From Rubritepida sp. (GTDB taxonomy: Bacteria; Pseudomonadota; Alphaproteobacteria; Acetobacterales; Acetobacteraceae): DNA of 14,630 bases. Location: assembly GCA_007129145.1 (NCBI GenBank), contig SKWC01000040.1, positions 1 through 14,630 on the forward strand, in the 5' to 3' direction. The notes below the pieces were generated by a model. It saw only the letters and a program-made list of their open reading frames with translations. It had not been told where the DNA came from and did not search any database. The position numbers and the translations under genes were made by a program. The first letter of the stretch is position 1, and the number at the start of each line of letters is the position of its first letter. This document shows positions 6,982 to 13,761 of this stretch, in pieces.

Positions 6982-7992
6982 TCAGCGGAACATCGCCCGG
7001 ATGGCGGCGTGGTCCACATCCTCGAGGGTGGCGGGCGTCCAGGTCGGGCTGCCGTCCTTGTCCACCAGCACGCTGCGCACGCCCTCGCGGAAATCCGGAT
7101 GGCCGTGCACCACCCCCTGGGTCAGGTGCAGCTCCTCATCGAGGCAGCCGCGCAGGTCCAGCGCCGCGCCCCGCTCCAGCAGCGCGAGCGAGACACACAG
7201 GCTGGTGGGCGACATGCGCCGCAGCACCTTCACCTGCTCGGCCGCCCATTCCGTGCCCTCGCCCTCCAGCGCGCCGATGATGTCCAGCACCGAGGGCTGG
7301 CTGAAGCAGCGGTCGATGGCGGCGCGCTGCGGCGCGAAGCTGGCCTCGGGCGGGGTTTCCGCGAAGCGCTCCACCGCCGCCGTGTCGCCCTCCTGCACCA
7401 GGCTGTCGCGCATCTCCTGCAGCCTGGCGCGCGGGACATAATGCGTGGCGAGGCCGGCATGCACTGCATCCGCCCCCTTCAGCCGCGCGCCCGTCAGCGC
7501 CAGCCAGGTGCCGATGGCGCCGGGCAGCCGCGGCAGGATGTAGGAGGTGCCGACATCGGGGAACAGCGCGATGGCGGTCTCGGGCATGGCCAGCAGCGCG
7601 TTCTCGGTGACGATGCGCGGGCCGTTGTGGACGGCGAGCCCGATGCCGCCGCCCATGCAGATGCCGTCGATCAGCGACACCCAGGGCTTGCCGAAGCGCG
7701 CGATCCCCTCATTGACCGCGTATTCCTCGCTGAAGAAGGCGGTGACCGGGGCGTGCTCGCCCGCGACCGCGGCCTCGCGCACGGCACGCACATCGCCGCC
7801 GGCGCAGAAGGCGCGGCCGCCCGCCCCTTCCAGCACCACCAGCTTCACCGCCGCGTCATTCCGCCATTGGCCGATCGCATGGGCGAAGTCGCGGATCATC
7901 TCAAGCGTCAGCGCGTTCAGCGCCTTGGGCCGGTTCATCAGGATGGTGCCGGCATGGCCTTCGCGCTTCAGGATCAGGGTCGGTTCGCTCAT
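6982..7992 (-). CDS. 3-hydroxyisobutyryl-CoA hydrolase (enoyl-CoA hydratase fold)
   Basis: The 336-residue product belongs to the crotonase superfamily, in the subgroup with an ECH_2-type C-terminus. Its likely reaction is hydrolysis of 3-hydroxyisobutyryl-CoA to 3-hydroxyisobutyrate and CoA in valine breakdown. Visible motifs are the CoA/oxyanion segment RAFCAGGDVRA (60-70), GICMGGGIGL (110-119), and the acidic pair in MPETAIALFPDVG (E138, D146), which is characteristic of the hydrolase rather than of simple hydratases. The SPTSL segment near residue 261 and the extra C-terminal helices (HPDFREGVRSVLVDKD) also fit the roughly 340-380 residue hydrolase family. The frame is open back to 8349, but MSEPTLIL at 7992 is the start because the preceding residues are unlike the family and a GAAGG site lies just upstream. 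It diverges from the acyl-CoA ligase gene. An atypical enoyl-CoA hydratase is the alternative. Confidence 0.88.
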   Translation of the reverse strand: MSEPTLILKREGHAGTILMNRPKALNALTLEMIRDFAHAIGQWRNDAAVKLVVLEGAGGRAFCAGGDVRAVREAAVAGEHAPVTAFFSEEYAVNEGIARFGKPWVSLIDGICMGGGIGLAVHNGPRIVTENALLAMPETAIALFPDVGTSYILPRLPGAIGTWLALTGARLKGADAVHAGLATHYVPRARLQEMRDSLVQEGDTAAVERFAETPPEASFAPQRAAIDRCFSQPSVLDIIGALEGEGTEWAAEQVKVLRRMSPTSLCVSLALLERGAALDLRGCLDEELHLTQGVVHGHPDFREGVRSVLVDKDGSPTWTPATLEDVDHAAIRAMFR

Positions 7993-8128
7993 TTCGCCTT
8001 CGCTCTTTTCCAGCTCTGCCCTCGCGGCGGTAGCGCGGGGGGGCGGCCCTGTCCAGCAGCCGCCGTGGCGCTGGACCGCGCGGGGCGGCATACTCGCTGC
8101 CAAGAACAAGGATGTGGGGAAAAGTTCC
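7993..8128. promoter_or_regulatory. Divergent promoter region between the CoA hydrolase and acyl-CoA ligase genes
   Basis: This 136-base gap separates two divergent starts and must carry both promoters. Rightward, TGGCGC (8066-8071) and CATACT (8089-8094) stand 17 bases apart and are a possible weak sigma-70-like pair, 35 bases before the ligase start. GGGGA at 8116-8120 is the likely ribosome site of the ligase. Leftward, GAAGG a few bases before the hydrolase ATG serves that gene. The promoter boxes are a guess; the divergent arrangement is certain. Confidence 0.4.
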
Positions 8129-9757
8129 ATGCGCGGCCTGATGCAGGACCATCCGCTGCTCGTCTCATCGCTGATCCGGCACGCGGCGCGCCACCACGCC
8201 CATGCCCGCATCACCTCGGTGGACGCCGAGGGCCGCGTCACGCGCACCTCCTGGCCGGGCATCGAGCATGACGCGAAGCGGCTGGCGCAGGCCCTGCTCC
8301 GGCGCGGGGTGCGGCCGGGCGTACGCATCGCCACCCTGGCCTGGAACACCGCGCCGCATCTCGCGCTGTACTACGGCGTCTCGGGGATGGGGGCGGTGCT
8401 GCATACGGTGAACCCGCGCCTCTTCCCCGAGCAGATCGCCTATATCCTGAAGGACGCCGAGGACACGCATCTGTTCGTGGACCCATCGGTTCTGCCGGTG
8501 CTCGACGGGGTGAAGGACCAGCTTCCCCCCGGCCTGCGCGCCGTGGTGCTGATGGGGGAGGCGGCGGCAGTCCCGGAGCTGCCGGTCGAGGTGCTGTCCA
8601 TGGACGCGCTGCTGGCCGCCGAGGATGGCGACGTCGAATGGCCGGCGCTGGACGAGGCCGCGGCCTCCTCGCTGTGCTACACCTCGGGCACCACGGGCAT
8701 GCCCAAGGGCGTGCTCTACTCGCACCGCTCGACGCTGCTGCACGCCATGATGGCGGTCTCGCCCGATGTGTTCGGCTTCTCGGCGCGCGACGTGGCGATG
8801 CCGGTGGTGCCGATGTTCCATGTGAATGCCTGGGGCATTCCCTATGCGGCGGCGATCACCGGCACCTCGCTGGTGCTGCCCGGGCCGCGGCTCGACCCTG
8901 CCAGCCTGCATGGGCTGTTCGAGGCCGAGGGCGTCACCTTCTCGGCCGGGGTGCCGACCATCTGGACCATGCTGCTGCAATGGCTGCGCGCCGCCCCCGC
9001 GCGCCGCTTCACCAACCCGCCGCGGCTGGTGGTGGGCGGCACCGCCCTGCCCATGCCCGTCACCGAGGGCTTCCGGCGCGAGTACGGCGTGCCCATCGTG
9101 CACGCCTGGGGCATGACCGAGATCAGCCCGATCGGCTCCACCAACAGCCGCCAGGCCGGCAATGCCGATTGGGACGAGGCGCGGATGCTGGACTACTCGC
9201 GCAAGCAGGGGCGCCCGCAATTCGGCGTGGATTTCCGCGTGCGCGACGATGCGGGGCAGGAGATCGCCCATGACGGCGTGGCCTTCGGGGAATTGGAGGT
9301 GCGCGGCCCCTGGACGGCCCGCGCCTATTTCAACCGCGCCACCGACCCCGCCTTCACCGATGACGGCTGGTTCCGCACCGGCGATGTCGTCACCGTGGAC
9401 GCGCTGGGCGCGATCGAGATCGTGGACCGCGCCAAGGACGTCATCAAATCGGGCGGCGAGTGGATCAGCTCCATCACGCTGGAGAACCTGGCGCTGGCGC
9501 ATCCGGATGTGCAGCTCGCCGCCGCGATCCCGGTGCGCCACCCCAAATGGGATGAGCGCCCGCTGCTGCTGGTGGTGCGCAAGCCCGGCACCGACCCCAG
9601 CGCCCAGAGCATCCTGGCCGTGCTGGAGGGCCATGTGGCGAAGTGGTGGATGCCCGACCGGGTGGAATTCGTGGACAGCCTGCCGCTCACCGCCACCGGA
9701 AAGCTTTGGAAAGCCGAGTTGAAACGCCTCTACCGAGACTACACCTTGCCTGCATGA
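8129..9757 (+). CDS. Fatty acyl-CoA synthetase, AlkK-like (AMP-forming)
   Basis: This 542-residue adenylate-forming ligase activates a carboxylic acid to its acyl-CoA with ATP. It begins MRGLMQDHPLLVSSLI, which is the typical opening of the AlkK/DmdB-like medium- to long-chain acyl-CoA ligases. Core motifs are complete: the phosphate-binding loop YTSGTTGMPKG (184-194), WGMTE (327-331), the adenosine-binding WFRTGDV (414-420), the hinge DRAKDVIKSGGEWIS (433-447) and the C-terminal catalytic lysine in TATGK (K525). The frame extends upstream to 7547, but the ATG at 8129 fits the family N-terminus. Chain length of the substrate cannot be told from sequence; a methylthiopropionate or branched-acid ligase is possible. 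Its stop overlaps the start of the LRR membrane protein gene as ATGA, so the two are translated together. Confidence 0.93.
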   Translation: MRGLMQDHPLLVSSLIRHAARHHAHARITSVDAEGRVTRTSWPGIEHDAKRLAQALLRRGVRPGVRIATLAWNTAPHLALYYGVSGMGAVLHTVNPRLFPEQIAYILKDAEDTHLFVDPSVLPVLDGVKDQLPPGLRAVVLMGEAAAVPELPVEVLSMDALLAAEDGDVEWPALDEAAASSLCYTSGTTGMPKGVLYSHRSTLLHAMMAVSPDVFGFSARDVAMPVVPMFHVNAWGIPYAAAITGTSLVLPGPRLDPASLHGLFEAEGVTFSAGVPTIWTMLLQWLRAAPARRFTNPPRLVVGGTALPMPVTEGFRREYGVPIVHAWGMTEISPIGSTNSRQAGNADWDEARMLDYSRKQGRPQFGVDFRVRDDAGQEIAHDGVAFGELEVRGPWTARAYFNRATDPAFTDDGWFRTGDVVTVDALGAIEIVDRAKDVIKSGGEWISSITLENLALAHPDVQLAAAIPVRHPKWDERPLLLVVRKPGTDPSAQSILAVLEGHVAKWWMPDRVEFVDSLPLTATGKLWKAELKRLYRDYTLPA

Positions 9758-10371
9758 GTGCGCTTCTGAGGGTCCTGGTGGGGCTGACCGGCGTCGTCGC
9801 GGTCATCGCCCTGCCCTTCGCCGCGGCCGTGATCACGGCCGGCGGCGTGATGGTGGAGGATGGGGCGGCGATGCCCCGGCAGGCGGGGCTGTGGGTGCTG
9901 GCGGCCTTCCCGCCGGTGGCCCTGGTGGTGGCGGTGCTGGCCTGGCGTGCGGGCCGTGCCGGCGCGGTGCGGCGCGGCTTCCTGTGGCTCTCGGGCGCGC
10001 CGGTCTGGGCGATGGCCGGGGCGGGGCTGTTGTTGCTGGCCCAGGCCATGGCGCCACCCCAAGCCGCCGCCCCCCGCGCGCCCGACGACCTGCGCGAACT
10101 CGCCGCCTTCCTGGCGAGGGAGGACGCGCCGGTCATCCTGGATCTGAGCGGCCGCGGCCTGCGGCAAATCCCGCCCGAGGCGCTGGCCGCGCACCGGCTG
10201 ATCGAGATCGACATGCGCGGCAATGCGCTGACCACCCTGCCCGATGCGCTGCTGGAGATGCCCGCGCTGCGGGTGCTGCGCATCGGCGGCAACCCCCTGC
10301 CGCCGGAGGAGGTGCGCCGCTTCGGGCTGCGCCTTCTGGCGGCCGATCACCGGCTGGTGCTGATCAACTGA
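9754..10371 (+). CDS. Membrane protein with leucine-rich repeats, function unknown
   Basis: I do not recognise a named family for this 205-residue product. It has three hydrophobic segments (about 5-33, 45-65 and 78-100), then a soluble tail from about 105. The tail holds two clear leucine-rich repeats and part of a third: VILDLSGRGLRQIPPEAL (127-144), LIEIDMRGNALTTLPDALL (149-167) and LRVLRIGGNPLPPEEV (172-187). These follow the bacterial LxxLPxxL pattern. The repeat count is very low for a free-standing LRR domain, so it may be a capped mini-domain for binding a partner. The ATG at 9754 overlaps the ligase stop (ATGA) and starts directly at the first helix; the frame extends further upstream only inside the ligase gene. 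Translational coupling suggests a role with the ligase, such as membrane placement, but this is inference. Confidence 0.78.
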   Translation: MSALLRVLVGLTGVVAVIALPFAAAVITAGGVMVEDGAAMPRQAGLWVLAAFPPVALVVAVLAWRAGRAGAVRRGFLWLSGAPVWAMAGAGLLLLAQAMAPPQAAAPRAPDDLRELAAFLAREDAPVILDLSGRGLRQIPPEALAAHRLIEIDMRGNALTTLPDALLEMPALRVLRIGGNPLPPEEVRRFGLRLLAADHRLVLIN

Positions 10372-10411
10372 CCCGCCCTTCGCGGCGCGGATGTTCCGGG
10401 TGATGATGGCG

Positions 10412-10429
10412 CCTCCGCAACCTCGGAGG
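10412..10429 (+). promoter_or_regulatory. Hairpin that can hide the NIPSNAP ribosome binding site
   Basis: CCTCCG (10412-10417) and CGGAGG (10424-10429) are perfectly complementary and separated by six bases. The second arm contains GGAGG, the Shine-Dalgarno sequence of the gene starting at 10438 (seven-base spacing after GGAGGA). Folding would block ribosome entry; melting, or passage of ribosomes or a bound factor, would open it. Chance formation is possible because a CCTCC run only needs to occur once in GC-rich DNA. Confidence 0.45.
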
Positions 10430-10437
10430 AAACCGCC

Positions 10438-10770
10438 ATGCTCGTGGACATCCGCATCTACACCTGCCTGCCCAACAAGCTGCCCCTCTTCGTGAAGATG
10501 TATGAGGAGAAGGGCTGGGCAATCCAGCGCAAGCACCTGGGCAATTGCCTGGGCTGGTACACCACCATCGAGGGCGAGCTGAACACCGTGGTCCATATCT
10601 GGGGCTACAAGGACCAGGCCGACCGCGAGGCGCGGCGCAACGCCATGGCCGCCGACCCGGCATGGGGCGACTACCTGAAGGCGGTGGGCGAGGCCGGGCT
10701 GCTGCTCAAGATGGAGAACCGGATGGCGCGGCCGGCGGCCTTCTTTGCGGCCTACCAGGCCGGCAAGTGA
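10438..10770 (+). CDS. NIPSNAP family protein
   Basis: The 110-residue product starts MLVDIRIYTCLPNKLPLFVK and contains GWYTTIEGELNTVVHIWGYKD and DYLKAVGEAGLLLKMENRM. This is the single-domain bacterial NIPSNAP type, a dimeric alpha/beta-barrel (ferredoxin-like) fold of about 100 residues. The conserved RxYT opening and the VHIWGYKDxxDRxxRR stretch (about 52-67) are present. The biochemical role of bacterial NIPSNAP proteins is not settled; many sit beside catabolic genes. The ATG at 10438 is supported by GGAGGA seven bases upstream. It follows the LRR gene by 66 bases and overlaps the next gene's GTG start as GTGA, so it is coupled to the dehydrogenase. Confidence 0.88.
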   Translation: MLVDIRIYTCLPNKLPLFVKMYEEKGWAIQRKHLGNCLGWYTTIEGELNTVVHIWGYKDQADREARRNAMAADPAWGDYLKAVGEAGLLLKMENRMARPAAFFAAYQAGK

Positions 10771-11672
10771 GCGCCGCCCCCGTCACGCCCCCCGCGCGCG
10801 TCGCCTTCCTGGGCCTCGGCGTGATGGGGGCCGCCATGGCCGCGAACCTGCTGAAGGCGGGCTTCGCGGTCGCCGTGCACAGCCGCACCCGCGCCAAGGC
10901 CGAGGCGCTGGAGGCCTCGGGCGCCGCCTGGTGCGCCAGTCCGGCCGAAGCGGCACGCGGCGCCGCCATCATCGGGATCTGCGTTCCCGACACGCCCGAT
11001 GTGGAGGCGGTGCTGTTCGGCTCCGGCGGCGTGGCCGAGGGCGCGGCGCCGGGCAGCATCGTCATCGACTTCTCCACCATCGCGGCCGCCGCCACCCAGG
11101 GCTTCGCAGGCCGCCTGGCGGAACAGGGGGTGATGCTGCTGGACAGCCCGGTCTCGGGCGGGCCGCACGGCGCGATCGACGGCACGCTGACCTGCATGGT
11201 GGGCGGCGATCCCGGCGCCTTCGCCGTTGCGCGCCCCTATCTGGAGGCGGTGGGGCGGACCATCACGCACCTCGGCCCCTCGGGAGCGGGGCAGGTGTGC
11301 AAATCCGCCAACCAGATCATCATCTGCGCCACCCTCACCGCGGTCAGCGAGGCGCTCGCCATGGGGCGCAAGGCCGGCATCGACCCTGAGACGATGCGCG
11401 GCGCACTGTCGGGTGGCTCGGCGGATTCCTTCGTGCTGCGCAACCACGCGAAGCGCGTGATCGCGGGTCAGTTCAAGCCGGGGTTCCGGGCGGAGCTGAT
11501 GCGCAAGGACATCCGGCTGGCCGCCGCGGCCATCCGCGACCACGGCGTCTTCGGCCCGGCCACCGCCATGGCGGCACCGCTGGTGGAACTGCTGGTGAAC
11601 CGCGGCGCGGGTGGCGAGGATCTGGCCGCGCTTGGCCGCATGATCGCCGACCTCTCGGGTATCGAGGACTGA
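10767..11672 (+). CDS. NAD(P)-dependent beta-hydroxyacid dehydrogenase (GarR/MmsB-like)
   Basis: This 301-residue protein belongs to the 3-hydroxyisobutyrate dehydrogenase / 6-phosphogluconate dehydrogenase-like family. The Rossmann dinucleotide loop is FLGLGVMGAAMAANLLKAGF (14-33). HSRTRAKA after the second strand (R40, no acidic residue) hints at NADP preference. The substrate-binding segment DSPVSGGPHGAIDGTL is at 126-141 and the catalytic segment GAGQVCKSANQ at 173-183, with K179 and N182. The stretch FKPGFRAELMRKDIRLA resembles tartronate semialdehyde (2-hydroxy-3-oxopropionate) reductase, so both that and 3-hydroxyisobutyrate dehydrogenase are possible. The GTG at 10767 overlaps the NIPSNAP stop (GTGA); the frame extends upstream but only inside the NIPSNAP gene. 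It is followed by a strong hairpin terminator. Confidence 0.88.
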   Translation: MSAAPVTPPARVAFLGLGVMGAAMAANLLKAGFAVAVHSRTRAKAEALEASGAAWCASPAEAARGAAIIGICVPDTPDVEAVLFGSGGVAEGAAPGSIVIDFSTIAAAATQGFAGRLAEQGVMLLDSPVSGGPHGAIDGTLTCMVGGDPGAFAVARPYLEAVGRTITHLGPSGAGQVCKSANQIIICATLTAVSEALAMGRKAGIDPETMRGALSGGSADSFVLRNHAKRVIAGQFKPGFRAELMRKDIRLAAAAIRDHGVFGPATAMAAPLVELLVNRGAGGEDLAALGRMIADLSGIED

Positions 11673-11679
11673 ACGCGAA

Positions 11680-11710
11680 ACGCCCCGCTCGGGGGAACCG
11701 GGCGGGGCGT
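11680..11710. terminator. Bidirectional hairpin terminator between convergent operons
   Basis: The arms ACGCCCCGCTCGG (11680-11692) and CCGGGCGGGGCGT (11698-11710) form a 13-pair stem with one G-T pair and a GGGAA loop. It starts eight bases after the dehydrogenase stop and ends 30 bases from the dctM stop. On the minus strand the stem is followed by TTTCGCGTTC, on the plus strand only by TGGTTG-like sequence, so it should end the dctPQM transcript better than the rightward one. Confidence 0.75.
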
Positions 11711-11740
11711 GGTTGTACTGGGGCTTTGCGGCCCGCCGCG

Positions 11741-13030
11741 CTATCTCGGCGCGAAGACCGGCGTGACCAGGTATTCCGGCAGCCACAGCGCCAGGATCGG
11801 GAACAGCAGCACGATCACCAGCACCGACCCGTCCGAGAACAGGAAGGGGATGGAGCCCTTCGCCACCTCATGCAGCGGCACGCGCGTCGTGCCCGCCACC
11901 GCGAAGAGGTTCAGCCCGACCGGCGGGATGATCACGCCCATCTCCATGGCCAGCGCCACCAGGATCGCGAGCCAGATCGGGTTGATGCCCATCTCCAGCG
12001 CGATCGGGAAGAACAGCGGCACCGTCAGCACGATGATCGAGATGCCCGAGAGGAACATGGACAGGAACAGCAGGATCGGCAGCAGCACCAGCAGGAAGCC
12101 CATCGGCGACAGGCCCAGCGCGCCCACCCACTCCGTCAGGTGCTGCGCCCAGCCCTGGTTGGCCAGGACGAACTGGAACACGCCCACGCAGCCCAGCAGG
12201 AACACGATCACCGCGGTCAGGTTCAGCGAACGTTGCGTCACCTGAATCACATCCGTCAGGAACTCCTTGCGTCGCGCCACCGCGCCGTAAATCAGCGCAT
12301 AGGCGCAGGCCGCCGCCCCGGCTTCGGTGGGGGTGAACACGCCGCCATAAAGGCCACCCAGGATGATGGTCGGCATCATCAGCGCGGGCCACGCCTCCCA
12401 GGCCGCTTCCGCCAGCCCGCGCCAGCTGAACTCGCCGGCCGGCAGCTTCAGTTTCCAGCCGAAGAAGATGATCAGCAGCGCGTTGCCGACGGCCAACAGT
12501 AACCCCGGAAGGACGCCCGCGAAGAACAGCGACACGATCGAGGTCTCGGTCATGATCCCGTAGAGGATCAGCGTGATCGAGGGCGGGATCAGGATGGCGA
12601 TGCCGCCAGCCGATGCAATCAGCCCAGCCGCCAGCCAGGCCGGATAGCCGCGCTTGATCAGTTCAGGGAAGGCGATCACGCCCATGGCCGCCGCCATGGC
12701 GGTGGACGATCCCGAAATGGCACCGAAGATGATGGCCGCGACCAGCGTGGCATAGCCGAAGCCGCCCGGCAGCCAGCCGATCAGCGCATCCGAGAAGCGG
12801 AACAGCTTGCCGATCAGCCCGGTCCGCTCCATCAGGAAGCCCGCATAGATGAAGAACGGGACCGCCATCAGGGTGTAACTCGTCACGAAGTTGAAGAAGG
12901 AGCGGAACACCGTCCCTTCCGTCAGCATCGGATCGAAGTGAATGAACACGAACGCCGCGCCCGCCAGCACGATGCCGATGGGTAGGCCAAGGGCCAAGAA
13001 CAGGGTGAAGCTGACAGCCAGCAAACCCAT
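11741..13030 (-). CDS. dctM: TRAP transporter large permease subunit DctM
   Basis: This 429-residue integral membrane protein is the ion-coupled transport subunit of a TRAP transporter, with about 11-12 membrane helices. Family hallmarks include VPFFIYAGFLMERTG near residue 57, GAISGSSTAMAAAMG near 103, GGIAILIPPSITLILYG near 142, GGVFTPTEAGAAACAYAL near 229, and EMGVIIPPVGLNLFAVAG near 367. Length matches the usual 425-440 residues. A strong ribosome site, GGGAGG seven bases before the ATG at 13030, fixes the start. It is the last gene of the leftward dctP-dctQ-dctM unit and lies 113 bases after dctQ, a wider gap than is common in this family. Substrate is set by the binding protein and cannot be deduced here. 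Confidence 0.96.
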   Translation of the reverse strand: MGLLAVSFTLFLALGLPIGIVLAGAAFVFIHFDPMLTEGTVFRSFFNFVTSYTLMAVPFFIYAGFLMERTGLIGKLFRFSDALIGWLPGGFGYATLVAAIIFGAISGSSTAMAAAMGVIAFPELIKRGYPAWLAAGLIASAGGIAILIPPSITLILYGIMTETSIVSLFFAGVLPGLLLAVGNALLIIFFGWKLKLPAGEFSWRGLAEAAWEAWPALMMPTIILGGLYGGVFTPTEAGAAACAYALIYGAVARRKEFLTDVIQVTQRSLNLTAVIVFLLGCVGVFQFVLANQGWAQHLTEWVGALGLSPMGFLLVLLPILLFLSMFLSGISIIVLTVPLFFPIALEMGINPIWLAILVALAMEMGVIIPPVGLNLFAVAGTTRVPLHEVAKGSIPFLFSDGSVLVIVLLFPILALWLPEYLVTPVFAPR

Positions 13031-13091
13031 GACTAATCCTCCCGGGACCGGACCGCCATGCGCGACCGGCAGGTGATGCCTCGTTGATGAT

Positions 13092-13114
13092 GGCGGCCGC
13101 TGAGGCGTGCCGCC
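13092..13114 (-). promoter_or_regulatory. Hairpin in the dctQ-dctM gap
   Basis: In the minus-strand RNA, GGCGGC, a bulged A, CGC, a CUCA loop, GCG and GCCGCC form a nine-pair stem with one bulge. It occupies the middle of the 113-base space between the dctQ stop and the dctM start and is not followed by a U-run. It could protect the upstream mRNA end or partly reduce dctM expression. The rest of the gap holds the dctM ribosome site and nothing else I recognise. Confidence 0.45.
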
Positions 13115-13143
13115 GGATTGTCATGCACCCACGGGGGGCGCGG

Positions 13144-13692
13144 TCAGAGCTCGAACTCCGTATAGATGGTGTCCCAGGGGAAGGGGTCCTTGCCCGTCAC
13201 CAACCACAGGAAGTCGCGATAGAAATGGAAGAGGTAGGTGATCCCGAGCATGGCGATCCCCACCAGCAACACGAATTGGAAGGGCCAGAGCGGGATAACC
13301 ATGCTCTCAGTCATGCGGCCGATCATCATGGTGCGTTCGGCTCCGGGCCAACCGAACCAGACGAATCCGACGCAGAACAGGAGGCCGAGCATGTTCGCCA
13401 AGCTGCGCACCGCAAGGCTGAGCTTCTGCTTGCCTGCCTTCTGCAGCCATTCGGGCAGCACGGTCACCGCCAGATGTGTGCGCTGGGCCAACGCGTTGCC
13501 AAAATACAGGAAACAGGCGGCCGTGATGAAATAGGTCACCGCATCCTGTGACCAGAAGAAGGTCACACCGAAGATGTAGCGGCGGGGAATCTCGATGATG
13601 GCCAGCAGGGTGGCGCCCAGCAGGGCCACGCCCGCGATGCTGCCCAACAGCTTGTCCTGGAGGAACAGCCAGGACCGAAAGATCGTGCTCAT
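13144..13692 (-). CDS. dctQ: TRAP transporter small permease subunit DctQ
   Basis: DctQ is the four-helix membrane subunit that supports DctM and helps dock the binding protein. From the ATG at 13692 the product has 182 residues and starts MSTIFRSWLFLQDKLLGSI. Its four hydrophobic stretches are AGVALLGATLLAIIEIPRRY, DAVTYFITAACFLYFGNAL, SLANMLGLLFCVGFVWFGW and FQFVLLVGIAMLGITYLFHF. Features common in the family are IEIPRRYIFG after helix 1, FFWSQDAV before helix 2 and LAQRTHLAVTVLPEWL between helices 2 and 3. A GTG two codons upstream (13698) is an alternative start; neither has a strong Shine-Dalgarno sequence, only ACGGGG nearby. The base composition looks a little less GC-rich than the surrounding genes. 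It lies between dctP and dctM in the usual order. Confidence 0.93.
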   Translation of the reverse strand: MSTIFRSWLFLQDKLLGSIAGVALLGATLLAIIEIPRRYIFGVTFFWSQDAVTYFITAACFLYFGNALAQRTHLAVTVLPEWLQKAGKQKLSLAVRSLANMLGLLFCVGFVWFGWPGAERTMMIGRMTESMVIPLWPFQFVLLVGIAMLGITYLFHFYRDFLWLVTGKDPFPWDTIYTEFEL

Positions 13693-13717
13693 GCACACCC
13701 CGTTGCATATGCGACAC

Positions 13718-13747
13718 GGCCGACCGGGGCAGAGCCCTCGGCCGGCC
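13718..13747 (-). promoter_or_regulatory. Stable hairpin in the dctP-dctQ gap
   Basis: The minus-strand RNA can pair GGCCGGCCGAGGGC with GCCCCGGUCGGCC, giving 13 pairs with one bulged A, one G-U pair and a UCU loop. It begins 15 bases after the dctP stop and ends 25 bases before the dctQ start. No U-run follows. Such intercistronic hairpins commonly stabilise the upstream binding-protein mRNA or stop part of the transcripts, which would give more DctP than membrane subunits. Confidence 0.55.
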
Positions 13748-13761
13748 GCGCGCGGTCCGGA

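Noticed and set aside
7547..8128. N-terminal extension of the acyl-CoA ligase frame by 194 residues
   Set aside because: It is antisense to the CoA hydrolase gene, and MRGLMQDHPLL at 8129 is the normal family N-terminus.
7993..8349. N-terminal extension of the CoA hydrolase frame by 119 residues
   Set aside because: The extension overlaps the ligase gene on the other strand, is unlike the family, and a Shine-Dalgarno sequence precedes the ATG at 7992.
8165..9634. A 489-residue open frame on the minus strand
   Set aside because: It is antisense to the acyl-CoA ligase, which has every adenylation motif; the minus product is low-complexity His/Arg/Gly/Gln text.
11709..12502. Plus-strand frames of 178 and 258 residues
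   Set aside because: They are antisense to dctM, one being a run of Arg, Gln, Asp and His of the kind produced by reading hydrophobic membrane codons backwards.
13084..13551. Plus-strand 155-residue frame covering the dctQ-dctM gap
   Set aside because: Most of it is antisense to dctQ and has no family features; there is no ribosome site before its ATGs.
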